Shown here piece by piece: positions 1-5,209 of a DNA stretch of 64,000 nt (the stretch's first letter is position 1; each line of letters begins with the position of its first letter). A program made the translations under genes and the position numbers. Below the pieces are notes generated by a model, which searched no databases, was not told the DNA's origin, and saw only the letters and a list, made by a program, of their open reading frames with translations. This stretch comes from a virus, in the IMG/VR virus record IMGVR_UViG_3300032223_002232, positions 1 to 64,000 of that record; one strand, 5' to 3'.

Positions 1-116
1 GCAGGTATTTTAAACATAGTGTCTTCTCTACCTTCTTTTCTATAAAGTGTTATCCAAGGTTTGTGATTAGTACCTTTATCAATAACACTAGGCTTTGCAA
101 CTATTTTATATTCCAT
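1..116 (-). CDS. hypothetical protein, truncated by window edge
   Basis: An open frame starts at ATG 114-116 and runs off the left edge, so only about 38 N-terminal residues are visible (MEYKIVAKPSVIDKGTNH, then a Trp-Ile-Thr-Leu-Tyr strand and a basic/acidic stretch). It sits 6 nt downstream of the -10 box of a promoter repeat, the same placement as its neighbours, which supports the start. I do not recognise the family. Confidence 0.6.
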   Translation of the reverse strand, partial: MEYKIVAKPSVIDKGTNHKPWITLYRKEGREDTMFKIP

Positions 117-122
117 ATTCTT

Positions 123-151
123 ATTCTATATTTTTTATGAAGAGGTGTCAA
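123..151 (-). promoter_or_regulatory. early-type promoter repeat, copy 1
   Basis: Minus strand: TTGACA (146-151), a 17-nt spacer and TAGAAT (123-128), 6 nt before the ATG at 116. The copy overlaps the last codons of the gene at 135-344, supplying its Asp-Thr-Ser-Ser-stop end. The spacer is a diverged form (CCTCTTCATAAAAAATA) of the repeat consensus. Confidence 0.75.
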
Positions 152-344
152 TCTTGTTTTTAATATGCTCCCAAATTCTTTCATGAACATAGAAGAGAAC
201 AATCTTAGCAAAGAAGTCAAAGACTGATACACCTAATGAGACAAAAGGTTTTCCCGTAAAGAGATAACAGGCAAGAAAAGTAATTAAAGAGCCAAAGATC
301 CTATATGATATAGCTTTGAGTAATGATACAGTTCTAGTTTCCAT
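135..344 (-). CDS. DUF2061 small membrane protein
   Basis: This 69-residue protein carries the features of the DUF2061 family: an N-terminal KAISYRIFGS motif, a hydrophobic segment (about residues 17-30), a second hydrophobic stretch around SLGVSVFDFFAKIVLFYVH and a closing HERIWEHI motif. The family is of unknown function, found in bacteria and sporadically in phages, and is predicted to sit in the inner membrane as a two-helix hairpin. The length matches the usual family size, so ATG 342-344 looks right. Its last codons (KIDTSS) lie inside a promoter repeat for the next gene. Its own upstream repeat copy overlaps the start codon and has a poor -10, which is odd. Confidence 0.8.
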   Translation of the reverse strand: METRTVSLLKAISYRIFGSLITFLACYLFTGKPFVSLGVSVFDFFAKIVLFYVHERIWEHIKNKIDTSS

Positions 345-366
345 GTGCTTTAGGAGGAGGTGTCAA
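338..366 (-). promoter_or_regulatory. promoter repeat, copy 2 (degenerate -10, overlaps start codon)
   Basis: TTGACA (361-366) and the full spacer (CCTCCTCCTAAAGCACA) are conserved, but the expected -10 hexamer reads TGGAAA and overlaps the ATG of the DUF2061 gene. Transcription from it would start inside the coding region. It may be inactive or have another use. Confidence 0.45.
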
Positions 367-392
367 GCTTCATAAAGATTATTCTCATTCAT
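363..392 (-). other. nine-codon mini-ORF between promoter copies
   Basis: ATG (390-392) opens MNENNLYEA and stops at a TGA inside the -35 box of the next promoter repeat. A TAGAAT lies 6 nt before this ATG, exactly the spacing used by real genes here, with TTGAGA 18 nt further upstream overlapping the end of the gene at 397-612. It could be a remnant of a deleted gene, a leader peptide or chance. Confidence 0.25.
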
Positions 393-396
393 AATC

Positions 397-612
397 TTAT
401 TCTAAGATATGATTCTTAATCATCTCAAAAAGAGAATCAATACTCTCTTTAACTGAACCTTCAATCTTTATTGCTGTCTTTAAAACATTACCTTCAAAGC
501 CCTTCATTGGATCATTTGGATCTCTAGGAACTGGCAAAGCACTATCTCCATCCCAATAAATGAGACTGATGAGATTGTTGTTCCTATCAATTGATATTTT
601 GTAATTGTTCAT
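397..612 (-). CDS. hypothetical protein, 71 aa
   Basis: A small acidic protein starting at ATG 610-612, 6 nt downstream of a promoter repeat -10. The N-terminal half looks like beta strands (YKISIDRNNNLISLIYWDG), followed by a Pro-rich loop (PVPRDPNDPMKGFEG) and a C-terminal helix (SIDSLFEMIKNHILE). No catalytic motif is visible. It belongs to the early/accessory block of short single-gene units. The family is not recognised. Confidence 0.7.
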   Translation of the reverse strand: MNNYKISIDRNNNLISLIYWDGDSALPVPRDPNDPMKGFEGNVLKTAIKIEGSVKESIDSLFEMIKNHILE

Positions 613-618
613 TATTAT

Positions 619-647
619 AGTCTATATGCTTTAGGAGGAGGTGTCAA
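619..647 (-). promoter_or_regulatory. early-type promoter repeat, copy 3
   Basis: TTGACA (642-647), spacer CCTCCTCCTAAAGCATA, then TAGACT (619-624), with an overlapping TATAAT just downstream. The ATG at 612 follows 6 nt after the hexamer. It lies immediately after a rho-independent terminator. Confidence 0.75.
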
Positions 648-649
648 CT

Positions 650-683
650 AAAAAAGACTCTTCCAATTAAGAAAGAGTCTTTT
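650..683 (-). terminator. rho-independent terminator
   Basis: An 11-bp perfect stem (AAAAGACTCTT with AAGAGTCTTTT) surrounds a 10-nt loop. On the minus strand it is followed by a run of six T. It lies 20 nt after the stop of the zinc-ribbon gene and directly before the next promoter repeat. It is the clearest terminator in the window and could also work on the plus strand. Confidence 0.8.
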
Positions 684-703
684 AAATGTATTAATAGAGA
701 TAT

Positions 704-997
704 TTATATGCCATATGGATTTTTTGGATCAGGATTAAGACCTTTAGGCTTTGTATCTGTAAGTCCATGCAATTCACCAAGATCATCTGACCAATCATCT
801 CTTTCAAAATAATTTATATAAATTGAACCATCTTTATTCTTTTTTAACTCTCCAATAGGTCCTTCATCCTTACAATAACCTGTACAGTAGACTTTACCAT
901 CTTTTAATATAAGATCAGATCCACATTTTAGACATTCCTCATCTTTTATATTAAATGGTTTATTTAGAATACTCTCAACTAGTTTATCAAACTTCAT
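704..997 (-). CDS. small zinc-ribbon protein
   Basis: This 97-residue protein has a four-Cys zinc ribbon in its first half: CLKCGSDL (about residues 22-29) and YCTGYC (about 37-42), a CxxC and CxxxC pair that would hold one zinc. The rest is acidic with a Tyr/Phe strand (SIYINYFERDDW) and a Gly/Pro-rich tail. Such ribbons bind nucleic acid or protein, but the target cannot be read here. It starts 11 nt after the -10 of a promoter repeat and ends just before a strong terminator, so it is a single-gene transcription unit. Confidence 0.7.
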   Translation of the reverse strand: MKFDKLVESILNKPFNIKDEECLKCGSDLILKDGKVYCTGYCKDEGPIGELKKNKDGSIYINYFERDDWSDDLGELHGLTDTKPKGLNPDPKNPYGI

Positions 998-1008
998 ATT
1001 ATTATTTA

Positions 1009-1037
1009 ATCCTATATGTTTTAAAAGTAGGTATCAA
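1009..1037 (-). promoter_or_regulatory. early-type promoter repeat, copy 4
   Basis: TTGATA (1032-1037), 17-nt spacer CCTACTTTTAAAACATA, then TAGGAT (1009-1014), 11 nt before the ATG at 997. The -35 directly abuts the TAA of the upstream gene. Confidence 0.65.
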
Positions 1038-1271
1038 TTAAAATCCTATGGTTTTAATTTCTGACACAGTACCACTCTTTGTATATTTTTGAACCACTAT
1101 AAAGGTGTGTGTTGATTCTTTTATAACTCTAAAATTAGTTTCTGGAAAAAGATATGTATATTTAGCATAAGCATCTATAGCTTTTTGCAAATCATCATGT
1201 GAATGTTCTACAACCATCCAACCACTTTCAGTATCTTTTTCAAGGTTATAATATTCTGTGTATTCTTTCAT
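1038..1271 (-). CDS. hypothetical protein, 77 aa
   Basis: A 77-residue protein rich in aromatic residues (MKEYTEYYNLEKDTESGWM) with a central amphipathic helix (DDLQKAIDAYAKYTYLF) and a C-terminal beta-hairpin-like stretch (FRVIKESTHTFIVVQKYT). The pattern suggests a compact alpha/beta fold. No known motif is seen. It starts 9 nt downstream of the TAGAAT of promoter copy 5 and ends against copy 4, so it is probably transcribed alone. Confidence 0.7.
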   Translation of the reverse strand: MKEYTEYYNLEKDTESGWMVVEHSHDDLQKAIDAYAKYTYLFPETNFRVIKESTHTFIVVQKYTKSGTVSEIKTIGF

Positions 1272-1280
1272 GATTCTTAT

Positions 1281-1309
1281 ATTCTATATGCTTTAGGAGG
1301 TGGTGTCAA
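1281..1309 (-). promoter_or_regulatory. early-type promoter repeat, copy 5
   Basis: TTGACA (1304-1309), spacer CCACCTCCTAAAGCATA, TAGAAT (1281-1286), 9 nt before the ATG at 1271. The upstream gene ends inside it (LDTTS-stop). Confidence 0.8.
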
Positions 1310-1478
1310 GTTTCTTTTTCAGATTAACAATTTCCTCACATTGCTTACTGATTATATCCTTTAGATATTTGATTCTATGTTCATGTGAATCTCCACAATT
1401 ATAACCACCAAGAGATCTAAAATATTCAGATGCTTTTTTTTGATATGGGTCTGTTAGATTATATGAATTAAATTTCAT
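1293..1478 (-). CDS. hypothetical protein, 61 aa
   Basis: A 61-residue basic protein. The first half has polar and aromatic residues (MKFNSYNLTDPYQKKASEYF), followed by a short Gly-Gly-Tyr-Asn-Cys-Gly turn and a C-terminal helix likely to form a coiled coil (YLKDIISKQCEEIVNLKKKL). Its last five codons, LDTTS, and its stop are part of the next promoter repeat, so the C-terminus is dictated by the repeat. It starts 6 nt after a TAGAAT box. Function unknown. Confidence 0.65.
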   Translation of the reverse strand: MKFNSYNLTDPYQKKASEYFRSLGGYNCGDSHEHRIKYLKDIISKQCEEIVNLKKKLDTTS

Positions 1479-1484
1479 AATCTT

Positions 1485-1513
1485 ATTCTATATGCTTTAG
1501 GAAGAGGTATCAA
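1485..1513 (-). promoter_or_regulatory. early-type promoter repeat, copy 6
   Basis: TTGATA (1508-1513), spacer CCTCTTCCTAAAGCATA, TAGAAT (1485-1490), 6 nt before the ATG at 1478. Confidence 0.75.
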
Positions 1514-1518
1514 TAGGA

Positions 1519-1740
1519 TTATTCTACATCATACTCCTCAATATATGATATAGCAAGTTTAGCTAAATCTTCTCTTCCTTTCTTGGTATATCCAGCAAGT
1601 TCAGCTGCATATTTATTTTTAAGCAATATATGATCTATAATAAAATTAATTGCATCTTCTTGTTTTGCAAAAATCTTATAAAGGTTTGGAGTATTAAATT
1701 CTCCAGTTCCATCAAATGCTGCATATACTTTTTTATTCAT
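1519..1740 (-). CDS. hypothetical protein, 73 aa
   Basis: The reading frame stays open up to a TTG at 1783-1785, but that TTG is the -35 box of the promoter repeat. The first ATG (1738-1740, MNKKVYAAFDGTGEF) lies 16 nt after the -10 box and is the sensible start. The protein opens with a beta strand (KVYAAFDG) and continues with helices (FAKQEDAINFIIDHI and DLAKLAISYIEEY). Many small phage proteins share this kind of one-strand, two-helix plan. I do not recognise a named family. Confidence 0.65.
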   Translation of the reverse strand: MNKKVYAAFDGTGEFNTPNLYKIFAKQEDAINFIIDHILLKNKYAAELAGYTKKGREDLAKLAISYIEEYDVE

Positions 1741-1756
1741 AATATTATTTATACTT

Positions 1757-1785
1757 ATTCTATATGCTTTTAAAGGAGGTGTCAA
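1757..1785 (-). promoter_or_regulatory. early-type promoter repeat, copy 7
   Basis: TTGACA (1780-1785), spacer CCTCCTTTAAAAGCATA, TAGAAT (1757-1762), 16 nt before the ATG at 1740. The TGA inside TTGACA is the stop codon of the phosphoesterase gene upstream. Confidence 0.8.
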
Positions 1786-2447
1786 GCATCATTATGATGA
1801 TCTGGAGAACTTTGTGCTCTCTTTCTCATCTCTGCTCTTAGTTCTCCAAAGGTAATAGGACTTGGACAATTTTCAACAGAAACTTCATAATTGAGTCCTG
1901 TCTTTAGATATAGTCTCCCAAGTTCTGATCTATTAAGATTACCATGTACATGAGAAAAGATATGATATGCTGCCTTTCCACTTCCATTCCAAGATAGAAT
2001 AGGATAGTGGCTCATTATAATAGATTGTCCATTGATTGAAGTCTCAAGATAATTTGGGATAAAATGAACCTCCTTGTATTCTGATGCAGAAGGTAGAAGA
2101 ATATTATCCTGCACCTTTTCAATGAGTTGTTTGTATCCTGCTTGGTGATTACCAGACATGATATAAAGTTGCTTGAAGTCTAGTCTACGAAAAAGGCTAA
2201 TAAGTCTTTCATCAGCATTGTGACCGAAAATTGTATCACCAAGAAGAAACCCAATAGTACTAGCACCAGCTTTCTTATTCCAATTCATGATCAATCCTTC
2301 ATCATGTTCAAAGGAACTATTATATCCTCTGGTCTTCCAGATAGGAACATCCCATTTTGGATCATGTCCATAGTGCACACATCCCCAAAACAGAACATCA
2401 TGATCGGTGCTTGTAATTTTTACAGATTTGTAAAAAAGATCCTTCAT
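1782..2447 (-). CDS. calcineurin-like metallophosphoesterase
   Basis: A 221-residue protein with the metallophosphoesterase motif series: GCVHYGHDP near residue 22, GDTIFG near 70, SGNHQ near 95, SHYPI near 147 and FSHVHGNL near 164. These are the metal-binding blocks of the calcineurin-like superfamily, which hydrolyses phosphomono- or phosphodiesters. The first block normally reads Asp-x-His; here the Asp is Cys, so activity or metal preference may differ. ATG 2445-2447 is chosen over the adjacent upstream GTG; it lies 6 nt after a TAGAAT box. The stop TGA is part of the next promoter -35. The C-terminus is His-rich (DHHNDA). Substrate unknown. Confidence 0.8.
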   Translation of the reverse strand: MKDLFYKSVKITSTDHDVLFWGCVHYGHDPKWDVPIWKTRGYNSSFEHDEGLIMNWNKKAGASTIGFLLGDTIFGHNADERLISLFRRLDFKQLYIMSGNHQAGYKQLIEKVQDNILLPSASEYKEVHFIPNYLETSINGQSIIMSHYPILSWNGSGKAAYHIFSHVHGNLNRSELGRLYLKTGLNYEVSVENCPSPITFGELRAEMRKRAQSSPDHHNDA

Positions 2448-2453
2448 CACACT

Positions 2454-2482
2454 ATTCTATATGCTTTAGGAGGAGGTGTCAA
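2454..2482 (-). promoter_or_regulatory. early-type promoter repeat, copy 8
   Basis: TTGACA (2477-2482), spacer CCTCCTCCTAAAGCATA identical to copy 3, TAGAAT (2454-2459), 6 nt before ATG 2447. The upstream 56-aa gene ends inside it (LDTSS-stop). Confidence 0.8.
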
Positions 2483-2636
2483 GAGTTTCATACAAATCTG
2501 GACAAAATTCTCTATTATATGTTTCTCTAACTCTGATATACTCTTCAAAAGTTAAACCAGTGATTGTTACAGTTATAAGAGCATTAGGACTATCAAAAAA
2601 CTCTTTATCAGATTTTGATTCAAATATTCTAGGCAT
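2466..2636 (-). CDS. small hypothetical protein, 56 aa
   Basis: ATG at 2634-2636 opens a 56-codon frame beginning MPRIFESKSDKEFF and ending YETLDTSS. It is preceded by AGGAGG at 8-nt spacing, one of the few good Shine-Dalgarno sites here, which overlaps the end of the upstream gene. An ATG 4 nt earlier is out of frame and stops at once. The middle reads as two beta strands (ALITVTITGLTFEEY) and an acidic helix. Like two other genes it ends inside a promoter repeat. It is probably co-transcribed with the gene at 2641-2976. Function unknown. Confidence 0.65.
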   Translation of the reverse strand: MPRIFESKSDKEFFDSPNALITVTITGLTFEEYIRVRETYNREFCPDLYETLDTSS

Positions 2637-2640
2637 ACAT

Positions 2641-2976
2641 TTATCCTCCTACTCTATCATTAAATGCTTGGTCTTGTCCAGCATCATTTACAGTTTCCCA
2701 CAAAGAATCAATAGCGTGGCAGATTTCTACTTTCTTTCTACCAACTTTCTTATAGGCTTTGTTGATCTTACCACTCATACCTTCTCTCTCATAAAGATAC
2801 CAATCAATCCATCCAAGTTGATCAGTATTAAATGCGGCTCTAAAAAGTTCATCAATAGCATGTTCATAATTCTCTTCATAATTCATAAGATCTACTCCAA
2901 GTTTATACATCTCACGAGATCTCTTACGAGCAGCTTGGAGATTTAGTATTATTTTTTCAAATGATAGTTTTGTCAT
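2641..2976 (-). CDS. hypothetical helical protein, 111 aa
   Basis: A 111-residue, mostly alpha-helical protein with basic patches (QAARKRSREMYKLG near residue 14, KINKAYKKVGRKK near 70) and acidic helices (YEENYEHAIDELFRAAF). It ends DRVGG, and the downstream 56-aa gene's ribosome-binding site lies in these last codons, so the two are likely translated from one mRNA. A structured intergenic sequence lies immediately upstream (2977-3111) and could form its 5' leader. Not recognised as a known family. Confidence 0.65.
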   Translation of the reverse strand: MTKLSFEKIILNLQAARKRSREMYKLGVDLMNYEENYEHAIDELFRAAFNTDQLGWIDWYLYEREGMSGKINKAYKKVGRKKVEICHAIDSLWETVNDAGQDQAFNDRVGG

Positions 2977-2992
2977 ATGTTTAAAAGTTGAT

Positions 2993-3105
2993 GACTAGGA
3001 AATACTTTTGTGGTACTTCGGACAGGCTACACGTTCATCGTATACTATGCTTCGCTATCACCTGTTGCGGAAGTTCTTTAGCTTATAAGAACTCGCACCC
3101 TAGTC
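2993..3105 (-). ncRNA. candidate structured RNA or 5' leader element
   Basis: The 135-nt gap between two genes contains a closed fold. Outer strands GACTAGG and CCTAGTC pair perfectly over 7 bp (2993-2999 with 3099-3105). Read on the minus strand, the inside holds a strong hairpin (GCG-AGTTCTT with AAGAACT-TC-CGC, loop ATAAGCTA), a 5-bp stem ACAGG/CCTGT enclosing about 34 nt, and a short stem AAGTAC/GTATTT with a 7-nt loop next to the outer stem. It resembles a multi-branch junction RNA. It does not fit a tRNA: no canonical T-loop. Its GC content is above the flanks. Strand is assumed from the genes; the fold exists on both. Confidence 0.5.
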
Positions 3106-3111
3106 AAATTA

Positions 3112-3339
3112 TTAATCAGTAGTAATGGCATCATGATATACTGACAATGCTTTAATAATTTTATAAAGTTCCTTTGTTTCAAATGTTGTAAAGTTTCTTG
3201 GAATACGATTTGCATCAAGATGACTTGTGCATGTATCCTTGATTAAGATCTCCGTCCAATATTCATTATCAGGAGATTGCTGAATAATGATATCTTGTTC
3301 CTCTAATTTGGCGGCTATTTGTACGGATATGTTTTTCAT
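3112..3339 (-). CDS. hypothetical protein, 75 aa
   Basis: A 75-residue protein starting at ATG 3337-3339, 8 nt downstream of a diverged promoter repeat -10. The N-terminal part looks like strands (NISVQIAAKLEEQDIIIQQ), then a loop with one Cys and His (CTSHLDANRIPRNF), then a helix (TKELYKIIKALSVYHDAI). It ends just before the candidate structured RNA. Function not recognised. Confidence 0.65.
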   Translation of the reverse strand: MKNISVQIAAKLEEQDIIIQQSPDNEYWTEILIKDTCTSHLDANRIPRNFTTFETKELYKIIKALSVYHDAITTD

Positions 3340-3347
3340 ACTTTTAT

Positions 3348-3376
3348 AGACTATATCATTTAGAAGTTTCTGTCAA
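3348..3376 (-). promoter_or_regulatory. diverged promoter repeat, copy 9
   Basis: TTGACA (3371-3376), 17-nt spacer GAAACTTCTAAATGATA, TAGTCT (3348-3353), 8 nt before the ATG at 3339. The spacer keeps only CTAAA-like remnants of the consensus. The promoter lies within the 3' end of the phosphatase gene. Confidence 0.65.
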
Positions 3377-3791
3377 CAAAAATTCTATCAAATTCATCAG
3401 CCGTAGTGTTATTTTTATGTCTACCATCATCTACAAGAAGAACTGGTATATCATTCATCTTACAATCTATTACAACTGAAAGTAAATCATCAATGTGAAG
3501 TGTGGAACCAATACCCTTTAGTACTGGTGACTTAGGTCTACCTCTTGTACATTCAGTATGTCTTATCGGAAGATTATATGCTTCAACATATTGTCTCACT
3601 TCATCCATGTCGTATGTTTCTCTTGATGTTACAATATCTATAATATAACCTTCCTTATGCTTCTCCCATAAAAGGTCATGAATCTTTTGAATTGGAACAA
3701 GTATTTCACTTGCCGCCCAAAGCATACCAATCTTCTCTTCACCTAAAGAAAACAAAGTATCATCAAAGTCAAATGTAACTACCCCTTTCAT
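3360..3791 (-). CDS. HAD-superfamily phosphatase-like protein
   Basis: A 143-residue protein with the HAD motif I FDFDDTLF (about residues 6-13), a motif II-like TSRE (near 56) and a motif IV-like HIDD (near 101) with DDGRH following. HAD enzymes use the first Asp as nucleophile to dephosphorylate small molecules, nucleotides or nucleic-acid ends. The minimal size, with no cap domain, is typical of phage versions. The frame stays open far upstream, but ATG 3789-3791 is chosen because it follows the previous gene's TGA by one base and starts directly before motif I. It is the last gene of a seven-gene operon. Substrate not determinable. Confidence 0.75.
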   Translation of the reverse strand: MKGVVTFDFDDTLFSLGEEKIGMLWAASEILVPIQKIHDLLWEKHKEGYIIDIVTSRETYDMDEVRQYVEAYNLPIRHTECTRGRPKSPVLKGIGSTLHIDDLLSVVIDCKMNDIPVLLVDDGRHKNNTTADEFDRIFVDRNF

Positions 3792-3792
3792 A

Positions 3793-4287
3793 TCATTCCC
3801 ACCAGTAAGGTATGTTACCAAGTTTATCCCATTTAGCAAAAGCTCTTTTATCTTTACGATAATATGTTCTATATGCTTCAACAGCATCAATCCTTTTATA
3901 ATCAATAGGCATGGCTTGTGCAAACGGAGTAAGATCACCATCGGGAATTTGATTTTGCATATCAAAAAGTTTCCTGATACCAGATTCACATGAATGAACC
4001 TTACCGTATCTTTTGGTATATTCATCACAAAGTGCCAAACCATGAATAGAAGCCCATACAAAATTTGAACGAGTATCACCACACCAACGAGTACAGGGAT
4101 GATTATGATAACCACCTTTAAGTGGTGTACCATTTTTTGTGAGGGGCATCATATCAGGAGTTGCACCATGACGAATAACAGCAGAACCTAATTGCTGGAA
4201 CAACTCAAGGATCATTTTTACAACATGTTTATCACAATTATAAAATGCTGCTTTCTGTGGATTTCGATCTAAAATGAAAATGTTCAT
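3793..4287 (-). CDS. conserved phage protein of the MNIF..DKHVVKM type
   Basis: This 164-residue protein opens MNIFILDRNPQKAA followed by CDKHVVKMILELFQQLGSA, a pattern I recognise from conserved, functionally unassigned proteins of T4-like phages. Other conserved-looking blocks are HPCTRWCGDTRSNFVW (near residue 63), ALCDEYTKRYGKVHSCE (near 85), PFAQAMP (near 121) and a C-terminal AYRTYYRKDKRAFAKW. Conserved His, Cys, Asp and Glu suggest an enzyme. Some databases may link relatives to DNA repair glycosylases, but I cannot confirm this. It is in the operon upstream of the HAD phosphatase gene with a 1-nt gap. Confidence 0.65.
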   Translation of the reverse strand: MNIFILDRNPQKAAFYNCDKHVVKMILELFQQLGSAVIRHGATPDMMPLTKNGTPLKGGYHNHPCTRWCGDTRSNFVWASIHGLALCDEYTKRYGKVHSCESGIRKLFDMQNQIPDGDLTPFAQAMPIDYKRIDAVEAYRTYYRKDKRAFAKWDKLGNIPYWWE

Positions 4288-4290
4288 ACG

Positions 4291-4539
4291 TTATGATGAG
4301 CGAGGAATATACACCGCAGAAAGATTATAGTCAACAAAAGTATCTTTTGGTAAGAAAGTCAGATCAGGTGCTTCCTGATATTCTCCATCATAATATGCTT
4401 TATCGTCTGGTAATCTTTTAAGATTTTCAATGAGATATATGTTCTTTACTTCATCATATCCAGTTTCATATCCATCAACAACAACTATTTGTTCTGGATC
4501 AAACTTCTGTAAATGTTCTATTAGTTCTTTTACTTTCAT
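4291..4539 (-). CDS. hypothetical phage protein, 82 aa
   Basis: An 82-residue acidic protein starting MKVKELIEHLQKFDPEQIVV followed by VDGYETGYDEV. This N-terminal helix, then a strand with Gly-Tyr-Glu-x-Gly-Tyr-Asp, is a common pattern in small phage proteins of unknown function. It starts inside the stop of the upstream gene (ATGA junction at 4536-4539) and is followed after 3 nt by the next gene, so translation is likely coupled. No catalytic motif seen. Confidence 0.65.
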   Translation of the reverse strand: MKVKELIEHLQKFDPEQIVVVDGYETGYDEVKNIYLIENLKRLPDDKAYYDGEYQEAPDLTFLPKDTFVDYNLSAVYIPRSS

Positions 4540-4832
4540 GGTATAGGTTTATTAGTTCCAATATCTTCTGCTATATATGGTGTATGTAGTTTTATATCTC
4601 TATTAGAAGGATACTCTGTGAATGATACATATCCATCAGTACCCCAAGGATAACCTTTAGAATAATATACTTGTTGAACTTCACCATTAATATTCAATCT
4701 TTGGATTTTATAATAATGAATAGGTACAGAATTTACTAGACATCCACCGATAAGCATAGGTATCATAGCAAAGGCAATTATACCTATTACCACTGTCCAA
4801 CCAAATAAAAATGTTTTAGTTTTATTTGTCAT
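4536..4832 (-). CDS. putative membrane protein or lipoprotein
   Basis: A 98-residue protein with one strongly hydrophobic N-terminal segment (FLFGWTVVIGIIAFAMIPML, about residues 7-26) followed by IGGC, which resembles a lipobox, so it may be a lipoprotein or a single-pass membrane protein. The rest is beta-rich and aromatic (IHYYKIQRLNINGEV; GYVSFTEYPS). ATG 4830-4832 overlaps the upstream stop (ATGA) and is chosen over a TTG 9 nt earlier. Phage lipoproteins of this kind often act in superinfection exclusion or lysis control; that is only a suggestion here. Confidence 0.65.
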   Translation of the reverse strand: MTNKTKTFLFGWTVVIGIIAFAMIPMLIGGCLVNSVPIHYYKIQRLNINGEVQQVYYSKGYPWGTDGYVSFTEYPSNRDIKLHTPYIAEDIGTNKPIP

Positions 4833-5209
4833 ATATTCCAAGTTGATCTATGTCCAGAGTGTCCACAATCATCACAAGAGCTATCACTAAACTCTGTGTC
4901 ATCGCACTGGAAACATTCTACAAGATCTTTGAATGAACAAGTTCCATTCTTGATTCCTTCTTTGAGTTTGATAAGAAGATAGTCTAGAAGCTCATCATCA
5001 TCTTCAGGTTGTTTGACTCCATCTTCTACTTCCCCACTTCTCCATACATCATTGATAGAGAATCCCCAATTGTAGCAAGACATCTCATCATATACAATTT
5101 TGTATTTTGGTTTTGTATCCTTCAATACAAAATCCCTAGGATCATAGTCCTCAAATCCTTGAGGATTTATGTTCTTTAAAACTTCAATAGCTTCTTCTTC
5201 TTCACTCAT
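4829..5209 (-). CDS. hypothetical acidic protein with C-terminal Cys cluster
   Basis: About 126 residues and very acidic. The C-terminal part has a Cys series (CSFKDLVECFQCDD, then SSCDDCGHSGHRS) with two CxxC pairs and two His, suggesting a zinc-binding knuckle. The centre has a helix (DDELLDYLLIKLKEGI). The start is uncertain: ATG 5207-5209 overlaps the previous gene by 8 nt, whereas ATG 5219-5221 would add MEKQ and overlap by 20 nt. I prefer the shorter overlap. The 3' end joins the next gene by ATGA. Function unknown. Confidence 0.6.
   Translation of the reverse strand: MSEEEEAIEVLKNINPQGFEDYDPRDFVLKDTKPKYKIVYDEMSCYNWGFSINDVWRSGEVEDGVKQPEDDDELLDYLLIKLKEGIKNGTCSFKDLVECFQCDDTEFSDSSCDDCGHSGHRSTWNI

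Noticed and set aside
619-647. TGCTTTA inside the promoter repeat resembles the T4 MotA box
   Set aside because: It lies on the strand opposite to transcription and not at the spacing MotA needs from the -10. With a good TTGACA -35 present, the simpler reading is a sigma70-like promoter.
619-2482. AGGAGGAGGTG on the plus strand looks like strong Shine-Dalgarno sites
   Set aside because: No plus-strand gene follows at a suitable distance in any of the copies.
2993-3105. tRNA or tmRNA reading of the structured segment
   Set aside because: Although the 7-bp outer stem looks like an acceptor stem, the T-loop sequence, D-arm and anticodon arm do not fit on either strand.
3792-4133. N-terminal extension of the HAD phosphatase (hydrophobic, Ile/Val-rich)
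   Set aside because: The extension is read in another frame of the overlapping 164-aa gene, and the HAD motif begins right after the internal ATG at 3791.
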